Positions 8,584 through 21,110 of a DNA stretch of 64,000 nt are shown here, one piece after another. The DNA lies in contig CASEZY010000002.1 in the NCBI GenBank assembly GCA_949292635.1, forward strand, positions 62,001-126,000. The letters run 5' to 3'. A program made the translations under genes and the position numbers. The DNA comes from an uncultured Methanomassiliicoccales archaeon. Its GTDB lineage: Archaea > Thermoplasmatota > Thermoplasmata > Methanomassiliicoccales > Methanomethylophilaceae. The notes under the pieces were generated by a model. That model had not been told where the DNA came from. It was given only the letters and a program-made list of their open reading frames with translations, and did no database searches. Each line of letters starts with the position of its first letter. The first letter of the stretch is position 1.

Positions 8584-9356
8584 TACAGGAACTCCTGGGA
8601 GTATCCACAGTATCTTCCGAACCTGTTCCTGGAGAACTCCGCCAACACTTTGTAGGAGCCTTCGGCTCCGTATTTTTCCTTCAGCACGTGGCCGATGCGG
8701 GCATCTATGGGGAATGCGTCAAGATGGCCGTAGGAGAACAGCGCTATGCAATCGGCCACCTTCGGTCCCACGCCCTCGATCTTGAGGAGTTCCTCCACGC
8801 ATCTCCCGTAGGGCAGACCTTCCAGCGAATCGGGGTCGAAGGCACCGTTCGCAACGGACTCTGCGAAGCGGACGAAGCGGCCTTCCCGATAGCCGAGTTT
8901 ACAAATCGGTATCCTTTCCTTCTTGGAAACGATCTCCTCCGGCGTCGGGAAGGAGTGTCTTCCTCCCAGGTCCCTGCCGAACTCCCGGCAGACCGACTCC
9001 ACCATGGTGCCGATGCGCTTCACGTTGGCGTTCACCGCCAGGATGTACGTGGCGATGCATTCCCAATGGTCCTGCCTGAGGATGCGCAGTCCTCTGCAGC
9101 CGTCGATCAGCTCGGCCACGTAGGGGTCGGCGGCAGCGCATTCCTCGTATATCCCGTTCAGATCGTCGTCCGCCCGCATGTACGAGAGGATCCTCTCCTC
9201 TGAGCATCCGACGCATTCGAAACCGTCCTCCGTCTGCGTCAGCGTGACCACCGAATCCCCCAGCACGCCTTCCCACGAATCCCCGGCCTTCCGCCAGCGG
9301 TGGGCCTGTCCGCAGCCCAGGGTGGAGTCAAGGTCCACGTCAAGGACGATCCTCAT
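8517..9356 (-). CDS. ogg: OGG1-type 8-oxoguanine DNA glycosylase / AP lyase
   Basis: Base-excision repair enzyme of the HhH-GPD superfamily. The N-terminal OGG-like domain has 'GQAHRWRK' (compare GQxFRW in OGG1). The helix-hairpin-helix 'IEGVGPKVADCIALFS' carries the catalytic Lys corresponding to human Lys249, and the catalytic Asp is in 'AFPIDARI'. The reading frame extends up to 9428, but I choose the ATG at 9354-9356. It places the OGG fold at the N-terminus (279 residues) and leaves room for the divergent endonuclease promoter. It is divergent from an endonuclease IV-like gene, so glycosylase and AP endonuclease form one repair locus. The 3' end overlaps the HTH regulator gene by 67 bases. 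Confidence 0.88.
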   Translation of the reverse strand: MRIVLDVDLDSTLGCGQAHRWRKAGDSWEGVLGDSVVTLTQTEDGFECVGCSEERILSYMRADDDLNGIYEECAAADPYVAELIDGCRGLRILRQDHWECIATYILAVNANVKRIGTMVESVCREFGRDLGGRHSFPTPEEIVSKKERIPICKLGYREGRFVRFAESVANGAFDPDSLEGLPYGRCVEELLKIEGVGPKVADCIALFSYGHLDAFPIDARIGHVLKEKYGAEGSYKVLAEFSRNRFGRYCGYSQEFLYHSDSILASQVQAGGLQPNSIS

Positions 9357-9402
9357 GCCCGTGGCATCGTAAAGATGGGGATTAACGTTGCCGTCCGTCA
9401 GT

Positions 9403-9410
9403 TGATATAA
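9403..9410 (+). promoter_or_regulatory. TATA element for the endonuclease IV-like gene
   Basis: TGATATAA lies 21-28 bases before the ATG at 9431. The glycosylase on the other strand has no equally clear element; ATTAACG near 9381 is the best candidate. Confidence 0.5.
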
Positions 9411-9430
9411 CAGTCCGCCGTTCCCCAATC

Positions 9431-10237
9431 ATGAGGTTCGGACCCGCAGGGTACCCACCTGGGAGCAAAGGCCCCAAGGACGCCATGGACACCGTCCGCG
9501 CGTTGGGTTTGGATGCGTTGGAGATCGAGTTCGTCAGAGGCGTGAGGGTCTCCGAGGAGAGCGCCCGCAACACCGGTGCCCTCGCCAAGGAGAGGGACAT
9601 CAGGCTCAGCTGTCACGCACCCTATTTCATCAGCTTCAACTCGGACAAGCAGGAGACCAGGGACAAGAGCGTCCAGTACGTGGTGGACACCGCCAGGGCC
9701 GCTCATTGGCTGGGAGCGTACATCATCGTGATCCATGCGGCATCCTACGGCAAGAGCCCTCAGACCGCCACCGACAGCGTGGTCGACGGTCTCAATCGTG
9801 CGAGGGAGATACTCGACGACGAGGGCATTAGGGACGTGATCCTGGGGATCGAGACCATGGGCAAGCATGGACAGTGGGGCACCTTGGACGAGATCGAGAA
9901 GGTGATGGGCCAGGTGGAGCTCACCGCGCCTGTCCTGGATGTGGCCCACACTCACGCCCGCTTCGGCGGCAGCCTGAAGACCGTTGATGATTGCCGTGAG
10001 CTTCTGGACCGCTTCTTCCCGTTGGCAGGGGACATCGCGCACTTCCACATCAGTTGCATAAAGTACGGGGACAAGGGGGAGATCAGCCACCTTCCCCTGG
10101 AGGCGGCGGATCCGGACATGTCGCTGTTCGCGGAGGCGGTGAAGGACTGCGGTAGGGATTGTACCTTCATCTGCGAGTCGCCGCTGCAGGAGCGGGATGC
10201 GGTGGTCTTCAGGAAGATGTTCCCCGAGGTCATCTGA
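9431..10237 (+). CDS. nfo: Endonuclease IV-like AP endonuclease (TIM barrel)
   Basis: 268 residues, AP endonuclease family 2 / xylose-isomerase-like TIM barrel. It would cut the backbone 5' of abasic sites during base-excision repair. Candidate zinc ligands follow the family order: His in 'SCHAPYF', His in 'VIHAASYG', Glu in 'IETMG', Asp and His in 'LDVAHTHAR', His in 'HFHIS' and Glu in 'ICESP'. The position next to an OGG-type glycosylase supports the repair role over a sugar isomerase, which is the alternative for this fold. A TATA box at proper spacing supports the start. A nuclease remnant follows after only a few bases in the same direction. Confidence 0.87.
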   Translation: MRFGPAGYPPGSKGPKDAMDTVRALGLDALEIEFVRGVRVSEESARNTGALAKERDIRLSCHAPYFISFNSDKQETRDKSVQYVVDTARAAHWLGAYIIVIHAASYGKSPQTATDSVVDGLNRAREILDDEGIRDVILGIETMGKHGQWGTLDEIEKVMGQVELTAPVLDVAHTHARFGGSLKTVDDCRELLDRFFPLAGDIAHFHISCIKYGDKGEISHLPLEAADPDMSLFAEAVKDCGRDCTFICESPLQERDAVVFRKMFPEVI

Positions 10238-10240
10238 TCC

Positions 10241-11230
10241 TTGGATGCGAACATGCCGCAGACGTGTGAGGTCATCTCGCGGCCGAAGGATTTCGTGTTC
10301 CGCGCGGCGGACGGTGACGTCGGCGACTTCGAAGGAGGATTCCATCGGTTGCTCCTAGCACTATCTGGCGGCTCCTGCGGTTACGAGTTCGATGAGAACG
10401 GCCTTTCTGTATGCATCTCGCAGAACAGCGTGTTCATCGCCGCATCCCGTTCAACGGATGTGGCAGATGATTCCGAATCCCCTGACGCATCGCAGTCTGC
10501 GGATCGCGGTACCTGCGACATCAGCACGAACGGATGTGCCAGCGGTGACCATGATGCGAACGTCGTCTTACAATCGTTTGGCGACAGCATACTCGCTGCC
10601 CCGCGCATCCCTTTGAGGGTGGAGACCTTGGACGGTGATGGTCTGGCTCTTTTGAATCCCTCCCAATCCACCGACTTCATATTCAGGGTCGAGGGCGATC
10701 TGTCCTCGGAGGATACGGAAGGGATCGATACGGGCGTTCGCGGACGTACCAGGATGATCCCATCCAAACTGAGGTTCGAGAGGATCCGCAGCGAGATCTT
10801 CGAAGGGAACCTGAGGGTTGTGGACTCCTCTTTACCGGAGATCCTGGCCGTGATGATGCTGTTCTTGTATGACACTGGCACAAGTGATGTCCCAACGCTG
10901 GTGGACCATCTCGACAGGACGAATCCCTTGGGGTATCAAGGTCCACACGATTTCTATCGGACGAAGGTCAAGCGCCTTTTGTTAGAATGTTTCATGGGTT
11001 TAGTTCCGGATGAGGCGTGGAACGGCATCGCGACCGCCCATGGCGGATGCGTCATAATGGATGACGACGGTTCCGTGTCCTGCTTCACCACCGCCGATCG
11101 CAGCAGGTTGGAGGATTTCCTGTACCAACACTCTCGTCTGGTCGTCGGTAGCGTTCCCGGATCTGGGGTTATAGAGGGTGACGAAGGGGCTCAGTACTCA
11201 CTCAACCTCGGCATACGGCTGTCGCTGTGA
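10241..11230 (+). pseudogene. HpaII-family restriction endonuclease homologue, probably decayed
   Basis: The C-terminal two thirds match the HpaII restriction endonuclease family as I remember it: 'STDFIFRVEG', 'NLRVVDSSLPEILAVMMLF', 'FYRTKVKRLLLECFMGLVP', a 'GG-V-MDDDGSVSCF' strand pair and an 'LEDFLYQHSRL' ending. Against the family pattern 'FSIKSQLG' this protein has 'LRVETLDG', so the expected catalytic lysine is Glu128. About 30 N-terminal residues including the usual 'GEWSE' helix seem absent. The aspartate before the lysine strand may be kept ('HDANVV'). The frame is open over 329 codons (TTG 10241 or ATG 10253), so it is either a recently inactivated nuclease or a repurposed DNA-binding protein. 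It starts 3 bases after the endonuclease IV gene. No adjacent cognate methyltransferase is obvious. Confidence 0.7.
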
Positions 11231-11272
11231 TGTGGCACATATTGGGGAGTATTAACGGATTGATCGAATCGA

Positions 11273-12331
11273 CTATAGTGTGGTCTGTCTGGTTTCTAGG
11301 TCTGTGTCTTCCAGGATGTCAATCTTTTCTTCTTTAGGAGTTCTGGATTTTCTTCTGGAGAAGTTCATGTAGTATGTGCCATCCTGCAGATTGATGAATT
11401 CAACATCATCCCTCCCATACCTCTCCAGGTCTTCTTTCGTGACAGGGTTGCCAGATTTTACACCTAGCCTGTTTCTGAAATATAGCCCTAGTTCGCTGTT
11501 GTTTTCACAAGTCTCTATGGCTTTGCCATGAACTCCCTTTGTGTTCTGTGCGGTGACGCATTGAAAGACGAATCCGTCATCCGTCATCACTGTAAACACC
11601 TCTCCCTTCTTAGGAAAGAATCCAGAACGCCCTATGCCAGCAGGAATTGGGATGTACGCCTGATTGGGTTCACGCCCCTTTCTCTGACCCCAATTGAGTT
11701 TAGAACCCATCCCTGTGTCTCCATTTTTGTCGGTAAGTGGCAATGTCACGATGAGTTTGTTGTCAGATCTTTCTTCGAATTGTTTTACCTTTTTCTTTAG
11801 GTCTTTCTCACTTCCGATATGAACCATGTCTTCTATTTCATCATGGTTGCAGTAAGCAGTGTCCTTCTCAAGAATCTCAAACAATTCTAGTGCAGACGTC
11901 GGATCGCACTCTGTAACAGATTCGACCTGATCCCCGAAGAAGGCATTCTGAGAGTAATTTGCTGACCCAATGAATGCCCTCTTAGGCACTCCACTACTGA
12001 GCCAGATGTATACTTTTGAATGAAACGGCTTACGATTTATCATCGCGTATGAACACATCACATTGTTGTTCTCTTTGACCATTTTTTGGTATGCTCTGTG
12101 CTCCACAATAGTAATTCCATTGGATGGGACCATTCCAATCAGCAGACGGATTTTGATGTCCTTTTGTATTCCGTTGTCGGGGTTCTGAATGTAGTCCAGA
12201 TGTCTCTTCAGCATTGATGATGATGCGTAGCCTGTGATTATTCTGAGCTCATCACAACTCTCCATTGGTTCTAAGAGCACCCTCTCTAGGAGGGCGTTCC
12301 TTGACTCCGCATTGCTGAAGATGTTGTTCAT
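11273..12331 (-). CDS. NgoFVII-like type II restriction endonuclease (PLD fold)
   Basis: 352 residues. The N-terminal phospholipase-D-like nuclease domain shows 'HSKVYIW' (His104, Lys106) and 'FIGSANYSQNAF' (about 120-131), the pattern of NgoFVII-type restriction enzymes. The C-terminal half would hold the DNA-recognition domain. NgoFVII itself recognises GCSGC; whether this enzyme does is unknown. The start ATG at 12329-12331 overlaps the stop of the methyltransferase gene (12328-12330), so the pair is one restriction-modification operon with the methyltransferase first. The base composition is clearly A+T-richer than the neighbours, with frequent Asn, Lys and Ile codons ending in A/T, indicating recent acquisition. 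Confidence 0.85.
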   Translation of the reverse strand: MNNIFSNAESRNALLERVLLEPMESCDELRIITGYASSSMLKRHLDYIQNPDNGIQKDIKIRLLIGMVPSNGITIVEHRAYQKMVKENNNVMCSYAMINRKPFHSKVYIWLSSGVPKRAFIGSANYSQNAFFGDQVESVTECDPTSALELFEILEKDTAYCNHDEIEDMVHIGSEKDLKKKVKQFEERSDNKLIVTLPLTDKNGDTGMGSKLNWGQRKGREPNQAYIPIPAGIGRSGFFPKKGEVFTVMTDDGFVFQCVTAQNTKGVHGKAIETCENNSELGLYFRNRLGVKSGNPVTKEDLERYGRDDVEFINLQDGTYYMNFSRRKSRTPKEEKIDILEDTDLETRQTTL

Positions 12332-13446
12332 CTGCTCATCTCAACAGGAACGCTGGCGGACAGACGGTTCATTTCGCCACCTCCATGGACCATAGCCGGG
12401 ATGGTGGCCTGGGTACATTCGTATTTCTGGCCTAGGAGCGTTTTAAAGACAGCCTCAAAGATAATCTTGGCACCTTCAGGCGGTACAGCCATACCAATCT
12501 GTTTCCGAACACTTTCCTTGGATCCCTCAAATACATATGTATCAGGGAACGTCTGGATGCGAGCACGTTCGCGATTGGTCAAAGCACGGTTTTCAGACCA
12601 ATGATACATATGTGTGCCGCCCCCGCCGGAACCTGTCAGAGTGTATGCAGGTTTTTCCGGATCCAGTCTTCTGTAGATTTGACTGATCTTGGCCCCCTTC
12701 ACATTTAGTTGTAGATGTTCCGGGAGGTTTGCTGTAAATGCATTCTCCCCAGGTTTGATGTATTTCAGACGTTCAACAACAGCCTCACTTTGTTTAGATT
12801 GCTCGTTGTTGGGAGCGTCGGGGCTGATTGGCGGGTTTTCTATGGCATCTTTGCAGGTCTTTACCTGGTAAGACGGAGCAGGTATGTTGAACCTCAGTCC
12901 GAGATCTTTCCTGATGCCCACTATGATTATTCTGTGTCTCGACTGAGGTATTCCATAGTCCTCGAAACAGTACATGTTGGGGAAAAGATCGTATCCGGTG
13001 TTGTATAGGTCGGACAATATCCTTTGGAAGTCGGCCCCATCATTGGAATTCCGAAGACCGCTGACATTCTCTGCAATGAACCAGCATGGTTGATACTGCT
13101 TCAGAACCTTTACACCATATGTGTACAGCGGGCCAAAAACACCATTCATTCCCTTATGTTCTCCGACGACACTGTAGTCATTGCAGGGAAATCCGAACGC
13201 AAATGCATTGATGTCTCCAAGCGACTTAATGTCCAGCTTGCTTACATCTTTGCAAATGATCTTGTCGTGAGGAATGTCGATGTTCCTGCCGTAGGTCTTG
13301 CATGTGTCCTTATCGTAGTCATTTGCCCATGCGTGGCTAATCTCTATTTCATCGCTCATGGACTTGGCAGCGAGGTCTGCACCCAGGGCTATGCCACCAG
13401 GGCCTGAGAACAACTCTCCCATTCTGAAGTGCAACTTCGGAGCCAT
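12328..13446 (-). CDS. C5-cytosine DNA methyltransferase of a type II R-M system
   Basis: 372 residues. Motif I is 'ELFSGPGG' (about 11-18), motif IV 'FGFPCNDYS' with catalytic Cys88, motif VI 'ENVSGLR', motif VIII 'QSRHRIIIVG', then a target-recognition region. Motif IX is 'RRLDPEKPAYTLTGSGGGG' and motif X 'QIGMAVPP'. It would transfer a methyl group from AdoMet to cytosine in the site cut by the overlapping NgoFVII-like nuclease. A TATA element on this strand at 13469-13476 lies 23-30 bases before the ATG at 13446, so the methyltransferase is first in a leaderless operon. That order protects the host before the nuclease appears. A+T-rich composition marks transfer. Confidence 0.93.
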   Translation of the reverse strand: MAPKLHFRMGELFSGPGGIALGADLAAKSMSDEIEISHAWANDYDKDTCKTYGRNIDIPHDKIICKDVSKLDIKSLGDINAFAFGFPCNDYSVVGEHKGMNGVFGPLYTYGVKVLKQYQPCWFIAENVSGLRNSNDGADFQRILSDLYNTGYDLFPNMYCFEDYGIPQSRHRIIIVGIRKDLGLRFNIPAPSYQVKTCKDAIENPPISPDAPNNEQSKQSEAVVERLKYIKPGENAFTANLPEHLQLNVKGAKISQIYRRLDPEKPAYTLTGSGGGGTHMYHWSENRALTNRERARIQTFPDTYVFEGSKESVRKQIGMAVPPEGAKIIFEAVFKTLLGQKYECTQATIPAMVHGGGEMNRLSASVPVEMSR

Positions 13447-14205
13447 GATTTTTAGTAGGCAGGTAGCCTATAAAACCATAATGGGGGGAGGTGACCGAAT
13501 TCGCTGAATCGTTCGGTCACAATACTTGCCTTTGCACACTTTTTGTTTAATGACCCAGCGTTTAACATTCACTCCGAGTTTGACACTTTGGTCCGCCTCG
13601 TTCGTTTTCAAGTCGTTCGATCAGACTTCGTCTGTTTGAGACTGCAACCTCACCTGTTCATCGTCTTGGAACAGATGGTGACATGTCGGGAGAATGTTGT
13701 TCGGGGAAATTTACTGTTAAATGGACAGTGCCAGTAATTCATAAAAATTTGGTTTCCGAGCCATTTGACAGATGTTATTACCCAGGTTGTCCGAAGTCCT
13801 ATTCCTGCCGTAACGGAGCCCCGGACACCCTTAAATCAGTCTTTCTGCCGCCATAGTGCTTCAGAACGTCCTCGATAAGACGTCCAGCGCCCTGTTTACG
13901 GGCACTGTGGCATCACGGCATGTACATGGCACTTGGTCGGAACGGCCGTATACGGGCCTTACGGGGCCATAGAACGGAAGCTATTCTCGTCGACCGTTAC
14001 GATAAGAGGTGAAGGTCGCGTTCGCGAGCGATGCGAACACAGCTATTTGTCTAGCGACAATCCCCAATTTCGTATGTATCAGCGCACATCTTGCACCGCA
14101 TCGATTCCACGAATATACGGAGAGGACACGCAGGACGGACGAACCGTGTGAACGTGTCTCCCCTGTCGGAAACAATATAAACCGCACCCACATTCGCACA
14201 ACTGC
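13447..14205. other. Gene-free stretch between the R-M pair and tRNA-Thr
   Basis: About 760 bases with no convincing gene. It holds the methyltransferase TATA element on the minus strand (CTATAAAA, 13469-13476) and the tRNA-Thr TATA element (AATATAAAC, 14174-14182). In between are short frames only, including a 64-codon plus-strand frame (13543-13737) and a 30-codon minus-strand frame (13650-13742), neither with recognisable sequence. The first 300 bases are A+T-rich like the R-M genes; from about 13790 the composition returns towards the host. The island's boundary therefore probably lies near 13.75-13.8 kb. No direct repeats or tRNA 3'-end copies were found. Confidence 0.6.
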
Positions 14206-14277
14206 GCCACTGTGGCTCAGAGGTAGAGCGACTGATTCGTAATCAGTCGGCCGGGGGTTCGAATCCCTCCAGTGGCT
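14206..14277 (+). tRNA. tRNA-Thr (anticodon CGT)
   Basis: Acceptor GCCACTG pairs with CAGTGGC (14270-14276). The anticodon stem is ACTGA/TCAGT with loop TTCGTAA, giving anticodon CGT. The T-arm is GGGGGTTCGAATCCCTC. The discriminator is T, and CCA is encoded at 14278-14280. No intron. A TATA element at 14174-14182 lies about 24-32 bases upstream. The nikR gene converges with only two bases between. Confidence 0.93.
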
Positions 14278-14282
14278 CCACT

Positions 14283-14666
14283 TCAGCTTCTCACGAACTT
14301 CAGGTAGCGGCAGGTCCCTGCGGAATGGATCTCCCGCATCATGTCCTTCAGCAGACCGCCGTCCCCGGAGATGATCATCACCTCCAGGCAGTTGCGGTCC
14401 TGCAGATGGGAGTGCAGCTGGGTCTTCACGATCTCCCCGTACCTGTGCTGAACCTGGGTCAGCCAGGCGTCCCCGTGGCTGCCGTGGACCATGATCAGCA
14501 CACCCTCCACCGTGCCGGAGAAATCGTCCAGTTCCTTCAGCTCGGCGGTGGCCGACTTTATGGCGAAGCGCACGGACTCGCTGCGCCCCTTGAGCTCCAG
14601 GGCATCGGTGATGCCGTCCAGGGCGCCTACGCTGTCCTCGTCCAGGGAGATGCTGATGACCGGCAT
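14283..14666 (-). CDS. nikR: NikR-family nickel-responsive transcriptional regulator
   Basis: 127 residues. The N-terminal ribbon-helix-helix ('ISISLDEDSVGALDGI', 'GRSESVRFAI') is followed by an ACT-like nickel-sensing domain. The metal-site residues of E. coli NikR are all present: a His in 'QHRYG', the His-x-His of 'LHSHL' and the Cys of 'NCLEVMII' six residues later. It would bind Ni(II) and repress nickel uptake genes, which matters in a methanogen because of nickel in F430 and hydrogenases. The start abuts the thiC stop (14667), so it is probably co-transcribed with thiC. No nickel transporter is in the window. Confidence 0.9.
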   Translation of the reverse strand: MPVISISLDEDSVGALDGITDALELKGRSESVRFAIKSATAELKELDDFSGTVEGVLIMVHGSHGDAWLTQVQHRYGEIVKTQLHSHLQDRNCLEVMIISGDGGLLKDMMREIHSAGTCRYLKFVRS

Positions 14667-18009
<3,343 letters not shown>

Positions 18010-18013
18010 TAAC

Positions 18014-20512
18014 ATGGACGAGAACACCACGCATCCGAAACTTCTGACCCAGACCGTCGAGAAGGTGATGTCCAGCTCCTACATCGACTACTCCATGAGC
18101 GTCATCGTCGGGCGTGCCCTGCCCGACGTTCGCGACGGACTGAAGCCCGTGCACAGGAGGATCCTGTACGCCATGAACGATATGGGTCTGACCTATCGCT
18201 CCGCTCACAAGAAATCCGCCAGGGTTGTGGGAGAGGTCCTCGGTAAGTACCACCCCCACGGAGACTCCGCCGCATACGAGGCCATGGTGAGGATGGCACA
18301 GCCCTTCTCATTGAGATACACCCTCGTGGACGGTCAGGGCAACTTCGGTTCGGTGGACGGTGATTCTGCCGCCGCCATGAGGTACACCGAGGCCCGTCTC
18401 ACCAGGCTGTCCGGCGATCTTCTCGCAGACATAGACAAGGACACCGTGGACTTCGTCCCCAACTTCGACGAGTCCCTCAAGGAACCGGCGGTTCTTCCGT
18501 CCAAGTTCCCCCAGCTGCTCGTCAACGGATCGTCCGGCATCGCCGTGGGAATGGCCACCAACATGCCGCCCCACAACCTGTCCGAGGTGGTGGACGCCAT
18601 ACGCTACACCATCGACAACCCGGAGGCGGAGGCCATGGATCTCATGCAATTTGTCAAGGGTCCCGACTTCCCCACCGGAGGCATCATCTACGGCATGGGC
18701 GGGATCCGCTCCGCCTACGAGACCGGACGCGGGAAGCTGAGGGTGAGGGCCAGGACCCACATCGAGGCCAAGCCCAACGGGAAGGAGACGATCATCGTCG
18801 ACGAGATCCCCTATCAGGTCAACAAGACAAAGCTCATCGAACAGATCGCCGAGAAGGTCAAGGATAAGACCATCGAGGGCATCACCGACCTCCGCGACGA
18901 GTCCGACAGGGCGGGTATGCGCATTGTGATAGAACTTCACAAGGACGCCATGTCCAACGTGGTCCTGGAGAACCTGTTCAAGCACACATCCCTGGAGCAG
19001 ACCTTCGGCATCATCAATCTGGCACTGGTGGACGGAAGGCCCCAGGTGCTCAGCCTGAGGGGGCTCATCGACCAGTACATCCTGCACCGCAAGAACGTGG
19101 TCACCCGCCGCACCCAGTTCGACCTGGCGGCGGCGGAGAAGCGCCACCACATCCTGGAGGCGCTGATGGCGGCCTTCGACATGCTGGACGAGGTGATCGA
19201 GCTGATCCGCGCCTCCGCCGATGCGGAATCCGCCAATCTGGGTCTGCAGGAATTGTTGAGCATCGACGAGGAGCAGGCCAAGGCCATCCTCGATATGAGA
19301 CTTCAGAAACTGACCGGGTTGGAGATCACCGCCCTCCGTCAGGAGTACGACGAGCTCATCCGTCTCATGGAGGATCTGAGGGACATACTGGCTCATGAGG
19401 GCCGCGTCCTCAACATCATCAAGGACGAGCTGGCGGAGATGAAGGAGGCCTACGGTGACGAGCGCAGGACCTTCATCGACCCCAACGCCATCGACACCGA
19501 TGAGGAGGACCTCATCTCCATGGAGGATGTGGTCATCACCATCACCGAGGACAACTACATCAAGCGCATCCCGCTGCGCACCTACCGCCAGCAGGGACGC
19601 GGAGGCGTGGGCCTCACGGGCATGCAGACCAAGGAGGAGGACTCCGTCATCAAGATGTTCGTCACCAGCACCCACGACTATCTGATGTTCATCACCAACC
19701 GGGGACGCCTGCTCTGGCTCAAGGGCTACAAGATCCCGGAGGGCAGCCGTCAGTCCAAGGGCAAGCCCATCGTGAACATGCTCTCCGACCTGCAGGAAGG
19801 GGAGAAGGTGGTGGAGGTGTTCTCCACCCACGACTTCCCCGAGGACAGGTACGTGCTGTTCTGCACCGCCGACGGAACGGTGAAGAGGACCAGCCTCTCC
19901 GCCTACGGCAACGTGCGCCAGAGAGGGATCAAAGCGATCAAGCTGGAGGAGGGCGACGAGATCGTCAGTACCATGATCACCGACGGCAACAGCCAGGTGA
20001 TCATCGCCACCAGCGGAGGCATGGCCGCCCGCTTCGACGAGTCCCTGGTGAGACCCACCGGAAGGGACACCATGGGCGTCAAGGGAATGACCCTCGGTCC
20101 GGGTGACCGTGTGGTCTCCATGGAGGCCGTCAAGGACGACGATCTGCTGCTCTCGGTGACCGAGAACGGCTACGGCAAGATCTCCGGCGTGGACGAGTAC
20201 CGCAAGACCAACCGCGGTGCGAAGGGTGTGATCACCATCAAGACCACCGAGAGGAACGGTCGTGTGGTGGCGGTGCGCAAGGTCGACCCGGAGGACGAGC
20301 TCATCGTCACCAGTCAGACCGGCAAGATCCTCAGGATCAAGGTGTCGGACATCCGCGTCACCGGCCGCAACGCCGCCGGCGTGAGGATCATGAACCTCCA
20401 CGACGGCGATCGTCTGATTGCGATGCAGCCTGTCGCCAAGTCCGAGGAAGAGGGGACGGAGGACATGTCCGACTCCTTCAGCGTGACCCCGGAGAGCCAT
20501 GGCGAGGAGTGA
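18014..20512 (+). CDS. gyrA: DNA gyrase subunit A
   Basis: Breakage-reunion subunit of gyrase, 832 residues from ATG 18014. The winged-helix/tower core includes '[18 protein letters not shown]' and the catalytic tyrosine in '[10 protein letters not shown]'. The C-terminal six-bladed beta-pinwheel wraps DNA and begins after about residue 500; a GyrA-box-like 'QQGRGGVG' is visible, which argues for true gyrase rather than topoisomerase IV. The start follows the gyrB stop by four bases. Its last 14 bases overlap the next small membrane protein gene. The acidic C-terminal tail is typical. Confidence 0.96.
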   Translation: MDENTTHPKLLTQTVEKVMSSSYIDYSMSVIVGRALPDVRDGLKPVHRRILYAMNDMGLTYRSAHKKSARVVGEVLGKYHPHGDSAAYEAMVRMAQPFSLRYTLVDGQGNFGSVDGDSAAAMRYTEARLTRLSGDLLADIDKDTVDFVPNFDESLKEPAVLPSKFPQLLVNGSSGIAVGMATNMPPHNLSEVVDAIRYTIDNPEAEAMDLMQFVKGPDFPTGGIIYGMGGIRSAYETGRGKLRVRARTHIEAKPNGKETIIVDEIPYQVNKTKLIEQIAEKVKDKTIEGITDLRDESDRAGMRIVIELHKDAMSNVVLENLFKHTSLEQTFGIINLALVDGRPQVLSLRGLIDQYILHRKNVVTRRTQFDLAAAEKRHHILEALMAAFDMLDEVIELIRASADAESANLGLQELLSIDEEQAKAILDMRLQKLTGLEITALRQEYDELIRLMEDLRDILAHEGRVLNIIKDELAEMKEAYGDERRTFIDPNAIDTDEEDLISMEDVVITITEDNYIKRIPLRTYRQQGRGGVGLTGMQTKEEDSVIKMFVTSTHDYLMFITNRGRLLWLKGYKIPEGSRQSKGKPIVNMLSDLQEGEKVVEVFSTHDFPEDRYVLFCTADGTVKRTSLSAYGNVRQRGIKAIKLEEGDEIVSTMITDGNSQVIIATSGGMAARFDESLVRPTGRDTMGVKGMTLGPGDRVVSMEAVKDDDLLLSVTENGYGKISGVDEYRKTNRGAKGVITIKTTERNGRVVAVRKVDPEDELIVTSQTGKILRIKVSDIRVTGRNAAGVRIMNLHDGDRLIAMQPVAKSEEEGTEDMSDSFSVTPESHGEE

Positions 20513-20765
20513 TCTGGCACTTTCGTGCGCATCCCTGCTGGCGGCGGTCTCGTGCGCCGCCGCGGGGTATCTCATCACCGGGTCGGGGTGGCCGCTGTAC
20601 CTGGCGGCCGCCCTCTTCCTGGCCAACGCCCTGGTGTACGGGTTCAAGTATTGCCGGGGCAGGGCCATGGAAGGGAAGGAGACGATCGCCGTGGTGATGA
20701 TGAAGGACGGCGAATTCAAGGGGGAACCGCCCGTCAGGGGAAAGTCTCCCCCGGGTGCCAGGTAG
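20499..20765 (+). CDS. Small two-helix membrane protein
   Basis: 88 residues. Two hydrophobic helices at about 6-24 and 29-47 are followed by a short basic cytoplasmic-type tail with '[16 protein letters not shown]'. The ATG at 20499 lies inside the end of gyrA (14-base overlap), so it is probably translated from the gyrase transcript. I do not recognise a family. The composition is host-like. It may be a lineage-specific protein; reality is supported by the frame, coupling and plausible helices rather than by homology. Confidence 0.55.
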   Translation: MARSDLALSCASLLAAVSCAAAGYLITGSGWPLYLAAALFLANALVYGFKYCRGRAMEGKETIAVVMMKDGEFKGEPPVRGKSPPGAR

Positions 20766-20771
20766 ATAACT

Positions 20772-20779
20772 TTATAATC
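20772..20779 (+). promoter_or_regulatory. TATA element for tRNA-Phe
   Basis: TTTATAAT lies 25-32 bases before the mature 5' end of the tRNA. Confidence 0.55.
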
Positions 20780-20803
20780 GGTGTGCTTATTCCGACACTT
20801 ACG

Positions 20804-20876
20804 CCGCGGTAACTCAGTTGGGAGAGTGCATGACTGAAGATCATGAAGTCGCTGGTTCGAGCCCGGCTCGCGGCAC
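20804..20876 (+). tRNA. tRNA-Phe (anticodon GAA)
   Basis: Acceptor GCCGCGG pairs with TCGCGGC with one G-T pair. The anticodon loop is CTGAAGA, giving GAA. The T-arm is GCTGGTTCGAGCCCGGC. Discriminator A; CCA is encoded at 20877-20879. No intron. Confidence 0.93.
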
Positions 20877-20933
20877 CATAATTACATTCTCCTGTGCGTC
20901 CATTGCAATGTGCATGCAAGGAAGCTGGTGACC

Positions 20934-21110
20934 ATGTCCGTCGATGTCCTTCTGATAAGTGTCGAATCCGAGGATTACACACTCGGTGAGATCCTTCAGC
21001 TGGTGGACAAGTACCAGCAGGAGAATCCCGACATGGAGGTCTTCCTGGACGGCGACCGCAAGGCCATCATGGGAAGACCCAGACATCTGCAGCGCCTGCC
21101 GGAGAGATGA
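20934..21110 (+). CDS. Small conserved-looking protein coupled to DUF531 gene
   Basis: 58 residues from ATG 20934, which follows a purine-rich GGAAGCTGGTG. The sequence opens with a beta strand ('VDVLLISVES'), continues with an amphipathic helix ('LGEILQLVDKYQQENP') and ends in a basic tail ('DGDRKAIMGRPRHLQRL'). It overlaps the DUF531 start by ATGA at 21107-21110, so the two are co-translated and probably work together. I do not recognise a named family; the basic end suggests nucleic-acid or ribosome contact, which is inference only. Confidence 0.65.
   Translation: MSVDVLLISVESEDYTLGEILQLVDKYQQENPDMEVFLDGDRKAIMGRPRHLQRLPER

Noticed and set aside
13543-13737. 64-codon plus-strand frame in the gap beside the R-M genes
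   Set aside because: No recognisable sequence, no promoter or coupling, and it lies in A+T-rich sequence where short frames arise by chance.
13650-13742. 30-codon minus-strand frame with a C-P...H-x3-C arrangement like a small zinc finger
   Set aside because: Too short, with only part of a CHHC pattern and no evidence of expression.
11231-14280. Integration of the R-M island at tRNA-Thr
   Set aside because: The tRNA is intact, but no second copy of its 3' end was found at the other boundary and no integrase is present.
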